Origin: Streptomyces sp. col6
GTDB taxonomy: Bacteria > Actinomycetota > Actinomycetes > Streptomycetales > Streptomycetaceae
NCBI RefSeq assembly: GCF_008042035.1
Contig: NZ_RDBL01000013.1
Coordinates: 205,673 to 251,076 of the forward strand
Length of the DNA: 45,404 nt
Reading direction: 5' to 3'
Shown here piece by piece: positions 1 to 8,445 of this stretch (positions are counted from its first letter, which is position 1; each line of letters starts with the position of its first letter). A program made the position numbers and the translations under genes. The notes under the pieces were generated by a model that was not told the origin of the DNA, ran no database searches, and saw only the letters and a list, made by a program, of their open reading frames with translations.

Positions 1-129
1 TCCAGTCGCTCGCTCGATCAGGTGCGCACCCAGCCTCCCCGCCCTACACGACATCCACTGTCAGGTATCGCCGCGCGCCCGAACCCCCCGTCGTCGGCCG
101 CCCGGCGCCGCTCGTGCCACACTCCTCCC

Positions 130-618
<489 letters not shown>

Positions 619-692
619 CCGCTTCCTGTGCCGCCGGTCCTTCCGGCGGCACAGCCATGTCCGGCCCCCGCACCATCAGGAGACCCGCCACC

Positions 693-1502
693 GTGCCCGA
701 GGGACACACGATCCACCGCCTCGCCGACGACCACCGTGAGCGCTTCGCCGGCCGGCCGGTGAGGGTGAGCAGTCCGCAGGGGAAGTTCGCGGACAGCGCC
801 GCCCTGCTCGACGGCCGGGTCCTCGGCACGGCGGACGCCCACGGCAAGCACCTCTTCCTCGGCTTCCCGGACACCGGCTGGGTCCACATCCACCTCGGCC
901 TCTTCGGCAAGCTGAACTTCGGTACGGTGCCGGCCCCGCCGCCCACCGACACCGTCCGGCTGCGTCTGGTGAACGACGCACACCACGCGGACCTGCGCGG
1001 CCCCACCACCTGCGCCCTGATCACCGACGCCGAGAAGCGCGCGATACACGACCGGCTCGGCCCCGACCCGCTGCGCACCGGCGAGGACGGCGAGCGGGCC
1101 TGGCAGCGGATCTCCCGCAGCCGGATCACCGTCGCCGCCCTCCTCATGGACCAGAAGGTCATCGCGGGCGTCGGCAACGTCTACCGCGCCGAGGTGCTGT
1201 TCCGGCACGGCATCGACCCGTACCGGGCGGGCAGGGACCTCACCCGCCGGGAGTGGGACGCGATCTGGGCGGACCTGGGCGAGCTGATGCGCGAGGGCGT
1301 ACGGAACAACCGGATCGACACCGTCCGCCCCGAGCACCTGCCCGAGGCGATGGGCCGCCCGCCGCGCGTCGACGACCACGGCGGCGAGGTCTACGTCTAC
1401 CGGCGCGCCCGCCAGGGCTGCCACATCTGCGGCACCGAGATCCGCACCGCCGACCTCGCCGCCCGCAACCTCTTCTGGTGTCCGGGCTGCCAGTCCGTCT
1501 AG
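693..1502 (+). CDS. nei: Fpg/Nei-family DNA glycosylase/AP lyase
   Basis: 269-aa base-excision repair enzyme that removes oxidised bases and nicks the abasic site. The GTG start gives V-P-E-G-H-T-I-H; after Met removal Pro2 is the Schiff-base nucleophile and Glu3 the general acid, so this start is fixed by chemistry. AGGAGA lies about 7 bases upstream. The N-terminal beta-sandwich is followed by the helix-two-turn-helix with KVIAGVGNVYRAEVLF. The C-terminus carries a four-cysteine zinc finger (CHICGTEI ... WCPGC). The PEGHTIHRLA opening and the position beside rpiB resemble mycobacterial Nei1 more than MutM/Fpg. Small hairpins at 1501-1514 and 1530-1544 follow the stop and may be a weak terminator. 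Confidence 0.93.
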   Translation: MPEGHTIHRLADDHRERFAGRPVRVSSPQGKFADSAALLDGRVLGTADAHGKHLFLGFPDTGWVHIHLGLFGKLNFGTVPAPPPTDTVRLRLVNDAHHADLRGPTTCALITDAEKRAIHDRLGPDPLRTGEDGERAWQRISRSRITVAALLMDQKVIAGVGNVYRAEVLFRHGIDPYRAGRDLTRREWDAIWADLGELMREGVRNNRIDTVRPEHLPEAMGRPPRVDDHGGEVYVYRRARQGCHICGTEIRTADLAARNLFWCPGCQSV

Positions 1503-1589
1503 GGCCGACGCCCTACCCGTCAGTACAACATCGGCCGGGCCGATTTCGAACACATTGTCACGGGGTCCCCCTGCACCGGAGGCCGCCGG

Positions 1590-2753
1590 GTGGATAAGGT
1601 CCCCGCAATGGCCCGACGCGCAGGAGCAGAGACGTACCCGGCCCGATGGCGGAAATCGGCGCACCGGGTCTACAGCACGCTGCGCCGGTCCGGGGTCGAC
1701 TACTTCCGCGGCGACGGTTCCGACTGGATCGCCCTGGCCGGCCTGCTGCTCCTCATCCCGGCCATCACCTGCGTCACCCTGGCCGACCCGGTCTGGTGCG
1801 CGCCCACCATGCTCGTCCTGCCGATCGTCGCGGGCGGACTGCTGCTGCGCCCCGCCAGCCTCCTCGGCCTGTACGCGGCGGCCGCCGCCGCCCTCATCGT
1901 CGAGTCCATCTGGCTCGGACCCTACGAGGACGGCCCGGCCAGGGTCACCCCGGGCACCGTGCTCACCGTCGCCGCCTGCGGGTTCTTCGGGCTGATCCTC
2001 GCCCAGTTCCGCGCCCGGGTCGGCGTGCCCTGGCGGCGCGGCGGCACCATGCTCTTCGACCTGCGCGAACGCATCCGGGTCCAGAGCTCGCTGCCCCGGC
2101 TCCCGCAGGGCTGGCACCGCGAGATGGCGCTGCGCCCGGCCGGCGGGCAGTCCTTCTCCGGGGACTTCGTCGTCGCCGCCCGCACCCACAACGGCCGCAC
2201 CCTGGAAGCCGTCCTCACCGACGTCTCCGGCAAGGGCATGGACGCGGGCTCCCGCGCCCTGCTGCTGTCCGGCGCCTTCGGCGGGCTCCTCGGCTCCCTG
2301 CCGCCGCACGGCTTCCTGCCCGCCGCCAACGGATATCTGCTGCGCCAGGACTGGGACGAGGGCTTCGCCACCTCCATCCACCTGGTCCTCGACCTGGAGA
2401 CGGGCGACTACGAACTCCTCTCGGCGGGCCACCCGCCCGCCCTCCAGCTCCACGCCGGCAGCGGCCAGTGGGAGGAGAAGGCGGCGGAGGGCCCGCTGCT
2501 CGGGGTGTACGACGGCGCCGAGTTCGACGCGGTGAAGGGCCATCTCGCCCCCGGCGACGTGCTGATGCTCTTCACCGACGGGCTGGTGGAGGCGGCGGAC
2601 CGGGACATCGCGGAGGGCATCGACCGGCTGACCGGCGAGGCCGACCGCTATGTCAGCACCGGCTTCGAGGGCGCGGCCTGGCACCTGATCGAGGCCTGCG
2701 CCAAGGACGTCAACGACGACCGGGCGCTGCTGCTCCTGTCACGGAAGTCCTGA
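1590..2753 (+). CDS. Membrane-anchored SpoIIE-type PP2C phosphatase
   Basis: 387-aa protein with an N-terminal membrane region (hydrophobic segments about residues 45-65, 70-88, 90-108 and 120-140) and a cytosolic SpoIIE/PP2C-like serine phosphatase domain (about 175-385). The metal-binding motifs are visible: SGDFVVA, LTDVSGKGMDAG, the SAGHPPALQL block and LFTDGLVEA. Such phosphatases usually dephosphorylate anti-anti-sigma factors in partner-switching pathways. No anti-sigma kinase or STAS protein is adjacent, so its target is unknown. GTG at 1590 has GGAGG 7 bases upstream; ATG at 1608 is an alternative with a weaker AAGG. The 3' end overlaps the converging antiporter gene by 15 bp. Confidence 0.88.
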   Translation: MDKVPAMARRAGAETYPARWRKSAHRVYSTLRRSGVDYFRGDGSDWIALAGLLLLIPAITCVTLADPVWCAPTMLVLPIVAGGLLLRPASLLGLYAAAAAALIVESIWLGPYEDGPARVTPGTVLTVAACGFFGLILAQFRARVGVPWRRGGTMLFDLRERIRVQSSLPRLPQGWHREMALRPAGGQSFSGDFVVAARTHNGRTLEAVLTDVSGKGMDAGSRALLLSGAFGGLLGSLPPHGFLPAANGYLLRQDWDEGFATSIHLVLDLETGDYELLSAGHPPALQLHAGSGQWEEKAAEGPLLGVYDGAEFDAVKGHLAPGDVLMLFTDGLVEAADRDIAEGIDRLTGEADRYVSTGFEGAAWHLIEACAKDVNDDRALLLLSRKS

Positions 2754-3974
2754 GCCGGCCCGCACGGGCTCGGGGAGCGCCGGTTTCGGTCCGCCCGGCA
2801 GGAAGCGCGCCAGCCAGTGCGAGCGCCCGGCCGCCAGCGGGGCCAGGACGGCGAGGACCAGTACATAGCCCGCGATGAACGGGGAGAGCCGTTCGTCGAG
2901 CCCGGCGCCCGCCGCCATCGTGGCGAGGATCAGGGCGAACTCGCCTCGCGCCACCAGGGTGGTCGAGATGTTCGCGGTGGCCTGCGGGCCGAAGCCGTAC
3001 ACCTTGGCGGCGGCGATCCCGGCGCAGACGTTCATCGCGAGGGTGACCGCGACGGCGGCCAGCACCGGCCACAGCACGGTCGGCAGGTCGCCCGGGTCGA
3101 TGGAGATCCCGAAGGCGAAGAAGAAGATCGCGCCGAACGCGTCGCGCAGCGGGTGCACCAGCTTGAGGATGCGCTCGCCCGACGACGTGCTGCCGAGCAT
3201 GAGCCCGACCATGAAGGCGCCGATCGCGTCCGCGACGCCGAACCACTCCGAGATCCCGGCCACCAGGACGGCGGCGCCGAGGAAGGAGATGACCAGGAGT
3301 TCGTCGTCCCGGGTCCCGATCAGCTTCCCGACGACCCGGGTGCCGTACCGGGCGGCGAGGGCGAGCAGCAGCAGGAAGCCGAAGGCCTTGCCGCCGTCGA
3401 CCGCCGCCGCGGCGAGGCTGTCGGCGCCGGAGAGGATCGGTTGCAGGGCCGCCAGATAGAGGGCGAGGAAGACGTCCTCGACGACGATGATGCCGAGGAT
3501 GGGCCGGGTCTCCGGGTTGCCGATCCGGCCGAGGTCGACCAGCACCTTGGTGACGATGGCCGACGAGGAGATGCCGAGCACCCCGGCGAGCACCAGCGCC
3601 TCGGAGGTGCCCCAGCCGAGCGCGAAGCCGAAGCCGAGCCCGGCGCCGACGTTCAGGGCGAGATAGGTGCCTCCGGCGACGGCCATCTTGCGGCCGCCCG
3701 CCTTGAGGTCGTCGAGGTGGAACTCCAGGCCCAGGTAGAAGAGGAGCAGCACCAGGCCGAGCGCGGAGAGCATTTCCAGGTCGTGCGGGTCGGCGACGAG
3801 GACGATGCCGGGGGTGTGCGGGCCGAGCAGGATTCCGGCCAGGATGAACAGGGGGATCGTGGGCAGTCCGATGCGGCTGCCCGCGCGGGCGAGGACCGCG
3901 GCGGCGAGGAAGGCACCGCCCATGGCGATGAGCGTGTCTGCGTGTCCGATGAGCCTGACCTTTCGAAGAGTCAA
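2739..3974 (-). CDS. CPA2-family cation:proton antiporter (KefB/NapA-like)
   Basis: About 411 residues with roughly twelve hydrophobic helices and no C-terminal TrkA-N/C domain. Family features are GLPTIPLFILAGILLGP near the N-terminus, LLFYLGLEF, LGISSSAIV in the ion-translocation region and GVADAIGAFMVGLMLG later. It probably exchanges Na+ or K+ for protons across the membrane; which ion cannot be read from sequence. The start is uncertain. TTG at 3974 lacks a Shine-Dalgarno. The only good one, GAAAGG (3959-3964 on this strand), sits 8 bases before an ATC codon at 3950-3948 (I-G-H-A-D). The next ATG is at 3923 (MGGAFL), inside the first membrane helix. It overlaps the phosphatase gene tail to tail by 15 bp and is divergent from the HD gene. 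Confidence 0.87.
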   Translation of the reverse strand: MTLRKVRLIGHADTLIAMGGAFLAAAVLARAGSRIGLPTIPLFILAGILLGPHTPGIVLVADPHDLEMLSALGLVLLLFYLGLEFHLDDLKAGGRKMAVAGGTYLALNVGAGLGFGFALGWGTSEALVLAGVLGISSSAIVTKVLVDLGRIGNPETRPILGIIVVEDVFLALYLAALQPILSGADSLAAAAVDGGKAFGFLLLLALAARYGTRVVGKLIGTRDDELLVISFLGAAVLVAGISEWFGVADAIGAFMVGLMLGSTSSGERILKLVHPLRDAFGAIFFFAFGISIDPGDLPTVLWPVLAAVAVTLAMNVCAGIAAAKVYGFGPQATANISTTLVARGEFALILATMAAGAGLDERLSPFIAGYVLVLAVLAPLAAGRSHWLARFLPGGPKPALPEPVRAGSGLP

Positions 3975-4002
3975 GAGATCGTCAAGGAATCGTCAGCAGT
4001 TA
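3970..4002. repeat. Three contiguous 11-bp direct repeats in a divergent promoter region
   Basis: GTCAAGAGATC (3970-3980) and GTCAAGGAATC (3981-3991) differ at two bases and are followed directly by GTCAGCAGTTA (3992-4002). An 11-bp period puts each copy on the same face of the helix, as expected of an activator or repressor site. The array lies between the antiporter and HD genes. Streptomyces PhoP boxes also use 11-bp direct repeats, but the sequence match is poor, so no regulator is named. Confidence 0.4.
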
Positions 4003-4055
4003 GTTTACCGAACGATTGACCTTGCAACTCTCCGGCCGGGGGACGAGGTACGTTC

Positions 4056-4061
4056 TAGAGT
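4056..4061 (+). promoter_or_regulatory. -10 box TAGAGT of a probable leaderless promoter (HD gene)
   Basis: TAGAGT is followed by 7 bases and then the ATG at 4069. This spacing puts transcription initiation at or next to the start codon. No Shine-Dalgarno is present. No clear -35 box is seen at the expected distance. Confidence 0.55.
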
Positions 4062-4068
4062 CCTCGCC

Positions 4069-4554
4069 ATGACCGCATCACACGCCCAACTGACCCTGGC
4101 CGAGGTCGAGGCCCTCGCCCGCGAGGCCCACGCCGCCCAGCGGGACAAGGCCGGCCGCCCCTACGCGGAGCACCTCGCGGCCGTCGCGGAAGGCGTACGG
4201 ATCGGAGGGGGCAGCGACCAGCAGATCGCCGCGGCCTGGCTGCACGACGCGGTGGAGGACGACGCGCTGTCGGCCGAGTGGCTGGCCGGAGCCGCACTGC
4301 CGCAGGAGGTCAAGGACATGGTGCTCGCGGTCACCAAGCGGGCCGGCGAGGAGCCGGAGGCGTACGCCCGGCGCATCCTGGCGACGCCCGGCGCCCTGCT
4401 GGTCAAGGAGGCGGACCTCGCGCACAACGCCGACCCTGCCCGCCTCGCGGTGCTGGAGCCGGCCACCCGTACCCGGCTGACCGCGAAGTATGCGCGGGTG
4501 CGGGAGCTCTTGGGGCTCACCGTGCCGGACGCGCCCCCGGAGCGTCGGGATTGA
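4069..4554 (+). CDS. Small HD-domain phosphohydrolase (RelA/SpoT-type HD fold)
   Basis: 161-aa soluble protein, nearly all one HD domain. Metal ligands are readable: His35 (AEHL), His59-Asp60 in AWLHDAVEDD, and Asp116 in KEADLAHNADP; the ED pair typical of SpoT-type hydrolases is at 63-64. The arrangement matches stand-alone HD proteins related to the (p)ppGpp hydrolase half of SpoT. No synthetase or TGS/ACT domain is present, so the substrate could be (p)ppGpp or another nucleotide. It is transcribed divergently from the antiporter and ends at a strong hairpin shared with the converging acyltransferase gene. Confidence 0.82.
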   Translation: MTASHAQLTLAEVEALAREAHAAQRDKAGRPYAEHLAAVAEGVRIGGGSDQQIAAAWLHDAVEDDALSAEWLAGAALPQEVKDMVLAVTKRAGEEPEAYARRILATPGALLVKEADLAHNADPARLAVLEPATRTRLTAKYARVRELLGLTVPDAPPERRD

Positions 4555-4574
4555 GCCAACACCGGTGAGCACGA

Positions 4575-4603
4575 CGAAGCCCGGCCGCGGGGGCCGGGCT
4601 TCG
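4575..4603. terminator. Bidirectional intrinsic terminator
   Basis: Perfect 12-bp stem (CGAAGCCCGGCC) around a 5-base loop, between the convergent HD and acyltransferase genes. As usual in high-GC actinobacteria there is no long T tract. Confidence 0.8.
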
Positions 4604-4622
4604 CGGGGTGCGTGCGGAGGGG

Positions 4623-5804
4623 TCAGATCCGGGCGGCGTCCCGGCGGAAGGCCCAGTCCATGTCCGGTTCGGTCACGCAGCGCAGTACCCGCCGCACCGG
4701 CGGCGTGCACAGCAGGGTGACGGCGGTGGAGGCGACCACGGTCACGATCACCAGGCCCGCCGGGCCGACCAGCCAGGTGTGGTCGTCGAAGACGCCCGCG
4801 TAGTCGGCGCCCTTCACCAGGAAGCCGTGCAGCAGGTAGCCGCAGATCGTGCCGGCGCCGAGCACCGTGAACCACATGTGGCGGCGCGGGACCAGCGCCA
4901 GGAACCCGGCCGTCAGCAGCGTCGCGCAGCCGAACAGCGCCAGGGTCATCACCGCGCCCGACCACCAGGGCGCCCCCATGTCCTGGGCGCTGGAGTCCCG
5001 CAGGAACCAGCCCAGTTGCATCCGGGGCGCCGCCCAGTACGCGAAGACCAGCGCGCCGGCGAACAGCGGCAGCGCCAGCAGCCGTGCCTCCCGGCGGCGG
5101 ACCAGCTCGAAGTGCTCGGGCTTCAGCTGGAGTCCGAGCACGAAGAACGGCAGGAACTGCAGGACGCGCGGCAGGTCGAGGTCGTCACCGATGCTGGGGG
5201 CGAGCGAGGCGAGGACGGCGATCACGAGGGAAATCGCCAGCGGGTGGCGGAGGTTGCGCCAGATCGGCGTGGTGAGCCGCCAGATGAACAGGGCGGCCAG
5301 GAACCAGGTCAGGTACCAGGGCTCCAGCAGGCTGATCGCGGCGTCCGGCTGGTCGTTGGCGTACCGCCGGAACAGTGAGTACGCCGTCTCGAACACCACG
5401 TACGGCACGGCGACACCGGTGACCAGCCGCTTCACCTTGGTGGCGCTCAGGTCGAACGACCGGGAGAAATAACCCGAGATGAGGATGAAGGCGGGCATGT
5501 GGAACGTGTACACGACCATGTACAGCGCGCGGGCGGTCCGGCTGCCGTCCATGACCGGGACCCACGAGTGCGCCACCGCGACGAGCACGATGGCGAGGTA
5601 CTTGGCGTTGTCGAAGAAGGGGTCACGCTTCTTGGCCGGGCCGCCCCGAGCCGGCCGGTCCGCCATCGGGGCGGGGGCCTCCCGCACCGCCGTCTGCGCA
5701 GGGTGTCTGGGCTCCGACTCCCTGGTCGCCGGGGGGAGCGCGGCCCTCTGCATTGCGTTCGGAGCGTGGAACATCTCAGGCACCCTAGACGTCTCGATTG
5801 CCAT
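4623..5804 (-). CDS. Membrane acyltransferase (acyltransferase-3 / fucose 4-O-acetylase-like)
   Basis: 393-aa polytopic protein with a soluble N-terminal tail of about 60 residues. The membrane domain opens with FFDNAKYLAIVLVAVAHSW, where the His is the conserved catalytic residue of acyltransferase-3 proteins. HMPAFILISGYFSRSF and a run of hydrophobic helices follow. These proteins move an acetyl or other acyl group across the membrane onto sugars or cell-wall polymers; the acceptor is unknown. Start is uncertain. ATG 5804 has a weak ribosome site. ATG 5774 is preceded by TAGGGT with 7 bases between (positions 5782-5787 on this strand), which fits a leaderless start and would shorten the protein by 10 residues. 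It ends at the shared 4575-4603 hairpin. Confidence 0.82.
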   Translation of the reverse strand: MAIETSRVPEMFHAPNAMQRAALPPATRESEPRHPAQTAVREAPAPMADRPARGGPAKKRDPFFDNAKYLAIVLVAVAHSWVPVMDGSRTARALYMVVYTFHMPAFILISGYFSRSFDLSATKVKRLVTGVAVPYVVFETAYSLFRRYANDQPDAAISLLEPWYLTWFLAALFIWRLTTPIWRNLRHPLAISLVIAVLASLAPSIGDDLDLPRVLQFLPFFVLGLQLKPEHFELVRRREARLLALPLFAGALVFAYWAAPRMQLGWFLRDSSAQDMGAPWWSGAVMTLALFGCATLLTAGFLALVPRRHMWFTVLGAGTICGYLLHGFLVKGADYAGVFDDHTWLVGPAGLVIVTVVASTAVTLLCTPPVRRVLRCVTEPDMDWAFRRDAARI

Positions 5805-6263
5805 TCGTAAAACCGCCGTTGAATAGCGCGTCTTCCCTGCATATCAAATGCCAAACCAATGGAATCTGACCGTTATGTACGTTTTCATCCGCATCAAATG
5901 GGGCAAACCGTCAGGCAGTTGACCGAAGTGAATTACCTCGCGTTCGGCGTCGAATTTGCCTGTGAATAAACTGTGTGGATACAGAAACGATCACCGTTGC
6001 ATATCGCCCCGAACTGCGGTCGTGAAGGAACGGGCGGCCTTGGTGGCGACGGCCCGGAGCGGCGGGCGCCGCAGGGTCACGCGGTTCCGCTGTGACCCGG
6101 CGCACAGGGGGCGCAAGGGGCGCAAGATGGCGCGATATCGACAGGTCGATACGTCACCGGGCAACAACCCGGGGGGAGTTGGTGGCACGATGGAAGCGAC
6201 GGAGGGTGCACGGCCGCACATCTCCGGGCCGGCAAGGCGGACCGACCGAGGGTGTGAGCAGTC
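5805..6263. other. 459-bp intergenic region, A+T-richer than its surroundings
   Basis: I see no gene with convincing codon bias here. Bases 5805-6000 are clearly richer in A+T than the flanking DNA. The region must contain the start signals of the acyltransferase (leftward) and of the 64-aa membrane peptide (rightward). Visible elements are a dyad CTGT-N6-ACAG at 5971-5984, repeated GGCGCAAG words near 6110-6126 and a perfect palindrome at 6136-6151 listed separately. A nominal 120-aa reading frame from 5956 has no recognisable protein features. Confidence 0.6.
6136..6151. promoter_or_regulatory. Operator-like palindrome TATCGAC-AG-GTCGATA
   Basis: Two perfect 7-bp arms are separated by 2 bp, 113 bp upstream of the 64-aa membrane peptide. 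Too short for a terminator and with an operator-like geometry; no regulator gene is adjacent. Confidence 0.4.
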
Positions 6264-6458
6264 GTGGCCATTTCGCTGTCTGTGGTGCTTCTGTTGGGGA
6301 TCATCCTGGTCGTCATGATCCGAAGCGGCTCGATCAAGGCCGGGCCCGCGGTTGTCGCGGCGCTCTTCGGCTTCTTCCTGGCGCCGACGGGCATGGGCCC
6401 GTCGATCAACAGGTTCATGCACTCGATCATCGACTCGATCAGCCAGATCAGCTTCTGA
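6264..6458 (+). CDS. 64-aa hydrophobic membrane peptide, unknown function
   Basis: GTG start with GAGGGTG about 9 bases upstream. The product has a first membrane segment (LSVVLLLGIILVVMI, residues 5-19), a short basic loop (RSGSIK), a second hydrophobic segment (AGPAVVAALFGFFLAP, about 26-41) and an amphipathic tail ending SIIDSISQISF. Third positions are nearly all G/C, which argues for a real gene. It has its own upstream region with a palindrome and is followed by a strong terminator. I do not recognise the family; possibilities include a small membrane regulator or holin-like peptide, none supported further by the sequence. Confidence 0.68.
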   Translation: MAISLSVVLLLGIILVVMIRSGSIKAGPAVVAALFGFFLAPTGMGPSINRFMHSIIDSISQISF

Positions 6459-6499
6459 GCCGCCGGGCGGCCTCCGGGCCGCGGAGCCGGCGGGACGCG

Positions 6500-6530
6500 G
6501 AAGGGCCCGGTCCACCGGACCGGGCCCTTC
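6500..6530 (+). terminator. Intrinsic terminator after the 64-aa membrane peptide
   Basis: Perfect 14-bp stem (GAAGGGCCCGGTCC and its complement) with a 3-base loop, four bases before the 3' CCA of the tRNA-Gly gene on the other strand. It probably serves both. Confidence 0.8.
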
Positions 6531-6534
6531 GCGA

Positions 6535-6608
6535 TGGAGCGGGCGACGGGAATCGAACCCGCGTAGCTAGTTTGGAAGACTAGGGCTCTACCATTGAGCT
6601 ACGCCCGC
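6535..6608 (-). tRNA. tRNA-Gly (anticodon TCC)
   Basis: Read on the minus strand, the gene starts GCGGGCG and closes CGCCCGC-T-CCA, a 7-bp acceptor stem with encoded CCA. The D region has AGCTCAATGGTAGAG, the anticodon stem-loop is CTAGT-CTTCCAA-ACTAG, and the T arm is CGGGTTCGATTCCCG. The anticodon TCC (complement of 6574-6576) reads GGA/GGG glycine codons. Length is 74 nt with CCA. Confidence 0.97.
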
Positions 6609-6762
6609 AGAGACGGCGCCGCAGGTCACGACGACCGCGGCACGACAAGCATCGTAGCGGGTCGCGGGCGCCGCCCGCACACCCCTTCCCCCGGCCGCGC
6701 GGCGGCGCGTGCAAAGCGGGGGGCCCGGTGCCCTGCTGCATGTACCCTACGTGTCGCACCGA

Positions 6763-6839
6763 CGGGGTGTGGCGCAGCTTGGTAGCGCGTCCGCTTTGGG
6801 AGCGGAAGGTCGTCGGTTCGAATCCGGCCACCCCGACCA
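6763..6839 (+). tRNA. tRNA-Pro (anticodon TGG)
   Basis: The acceptor stem CGGGGTG pairs with CACCCCG, followed by A-CCA encoded in the DNA. D arm GCGCAGCTTGGTAGCGC, anticodon arm TCCGC-TTTGGGA-GCGGA with TGG at 6797-6799, T arm with GGTTCGAATCC. Length is 77 nt with CCA. It reads proline codons including CCA. It sits between the oppositely oriented tRNA-Gly and tig. Confidence 0.97.
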
Positions 6840-6853
6840 CCGGCAAGATCGCA

Positions 6854-6884
6854 TTGCGGGAGTTCTCCCCCTTGCCGTTACTAT
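6854..6884 (+). promoter_or_regulatory. Candidate tig promoter
   Basis: TTGCGG (6854-6859), 19 bases, then TACTAT (6879-6884). The -10 is good for a housekeeping sigma factor; the spacer is slightly long. It predicts a tig leader of about 100 nt. Confidence 0.45.
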
Positions 6885-6990
6885 GCAAAATGCGTGCCCG
6901 TGTGTCTGATGTACCGGGCTCGGTCCGCGAAGCCGCCCCCCGTGCGGCGGAGCAGAACCCCAAGAAGTCAGCCACCAAGGAGACCGAACC

Positions 6991-8379
6991 GTGAAGAGCG
7001 CCGTGGAGACCCTGAACCCGACCCGGGTTCGGCTCAGCATCGAGGTGCCCTTCGAGGAGCTCAAGGACAGCCTCGACGCGGCGTACAAGAAGATCAACCA
7101 GCAGGTCACGGTGAAGGGGTTCCGCAAGGGCAAGATCCCCAGCCGGGTCATCGACCAGCGGTTCGGCCGTGGTGCTGTGCTGGAGGAGGCCGTCAACGAC
7201 GCGCTCCCGAAGTTCTACACCGAGGCCGTCAACGAGGGTGAGCTGAACGTCCTCGGCCAGCCCGAGGTCGACATCACGGAGCTGAAGGACGGCGAGCTGC
7301 TGGCCTTCACCGCCGAGGTCGACGTGCGCCCCGAGATCGAGATCCCGGACTACTCCGGCATCGAGGTCACCGTCGACGCCATCGAGGTCACCGACGAGGA
7401 CGTCGACCAGGCCGTCGAGCAGCTGCGCGGCCGCTTCGCCTCCACCAACCCGGTCGAGCGCGCCGCCGCCGAGGGCGACGTCGTCACGATCGACCTGCAG
7501 GCCAAGGTCGACGGCGAGGTCCTGGAGGACGGCGTGGCCGACGGTGTCTCGTACACCATCGGTTCCGGCGAGCTCCTGGAGGGCATCGACGAGGCCGTGA
7601 CGGGTCTGGAGGCCGGTGGCGAGGCCACCTTCACCTCCGAGCTCAAGGGCGGCTCCGCCGAGGGCAAGGAGGCCGAGGTCACCGTCAAGGTCACCGCCGT
7701 CGCCGCCCGCGAGCTGCCCGAGCTGGACGACGACTTCGCCCAGATGGCCAGCGAGTTCGACACGCTGGAGGAGCTGAAGGCCGACAGCCGCAAGCGCCTG
7801 GAGAACACCAAGCAGTACGACCAGGCCACCCAGGCCCAGGAGCGCGTCCTGGAGGAGCTGCTGAAGCTCGCCGAGGTCCCGATCCCGGAGAAGCTGCTCG
7901 CGGACGAGGTCCAGACCCGCAAGCACAACCTGGAGCACCACCAGCTCGGTCAGATGGGTCTCACCCTCGACAAGTACCTGGAGATCCAGGGCAAGACCGC
8001 CGAGGAGTTCGAGGCCGAGACGTCCGAGCAGGCCGTCAAGGGCATCAAGACCCAGTTCATCCTGGACGAGCTCGTCAACAAGGAGAAGCTGAACGTCAAC
8101 CAGGAGGAGCTCACCGAGCACCTCATGCGGCGTGCGGCCTCCTCCGGCATGAGCCCGGACCAGTTCGCCCAGGCCGTCGTCGAGGGCGGCCAGGTGCCGA
8201 TGCTCGTCGGCGAGGTCGCCCGCGGCAAGGCGCTTGCCGTCGTGGTCGAGGCCGCCAAGGTCGTCGACACCAACGGTGAGGTTGTCGAGCTGGAGGACGA
8301 CGAGGAGGCAGCGGAGGAGGCCACCGAGGCCGCCGCCGAGGCCACCGAGGCCGCCGCCGAGGAGAAGACCGAGGCCTGA
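6991..8379 (+). CDS. tig: Trigger factor, ribosome-bound chaperone and prolyl isomerase
   Basis: 462-aa protein that binds near the ribosome exit tunnel and holds nascent chains. The N-terminal ribosome-binding domain contains the signature VKGFRKGKIP (residues 43-52, a variant of GFRxGKxP). The FKBP-type isomerase domain follows (about 150-240, with EGDVVTIDLQ and the acidic LEGIDEAVTGLEAGGEATF), then the helical C-terminal arms. The last 30 residues are an acidic Ala/Glu tail, common in actinobacterial homologues. GTG start with AAGGAG 8 bases upstream. It is followed by a terminator and then clpP1-clpP2-clpX, the usual tig-clp order, but with a separate promoter for the proteases. Confidence 0.98.
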   Translation: MKSAVETLNPTRVRLSIEVPFEELKDSLDAAYKKINQQVTVKGFRKGKIPSRVIDQRFGRGAVLEEAVNDALPKFYTEAVNEGELNVLGQPEVDITELKDGELLAFTAEVDVRPEIEIPDYSGIEVTVDAIEVTDEDVDQAVEQLRGRFASTNPVERAAAEGDVVTIDLQAKVDGEVLEDGVADGVSYTIGSGELLEGIDEAVTGLEAGGEATFTSELKGGSAEGKEAEVTVKVTAVAARELPELDDDFAQMASEFDTLEELKADSRKRLENTKQYDQATQAQERVLEELLKLAEVPIPEKLLADEVQTRKHNLEHHQLGQMGLTLDKYLEIQGKTAEEFEAETSEQAVKGIKTQFILDELVNKEKLNVNQEELTEHLMRRAASSGMSPDQFAQAVVEGGQVPMLVGEVARGKALAVVVEAAKVVDTNGEVVELEDDEEAAEEATEAAAEATEAAAEEKTEA

Positions 8380-8392
8380 GCCTCGCGCTGAC

Positions 8393-8445
8393 CCGGTACG
8401 ACGGGCTCCGGACGCCACCGCGTCCGGGGCCCGTCGTCGTACCGG
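8393..8445 (+). terminator. tig terminator
   Basis: Long hairpin whose arms run from CCGGTACGACGGGC through CCGGACGC and back, with one internal bulge and a CACC loop (8416-8419). It isolates tig from the ClgR-linked clpP1 promoter. Confidence 0.75.

Noticed and set aside
3975..4068. PhoP box in the divergent antiporter/HD region
   Set aside because: The 11-bp period fits, but the units match the GTTCACC core at too few positions to name the regulator.
5956..6318. 120-codon open frame in the A+T-richer gap
   Set aside because: Mixed codon bias, no domain, and it overlaps the better-supported 64-aa gene in another frame.
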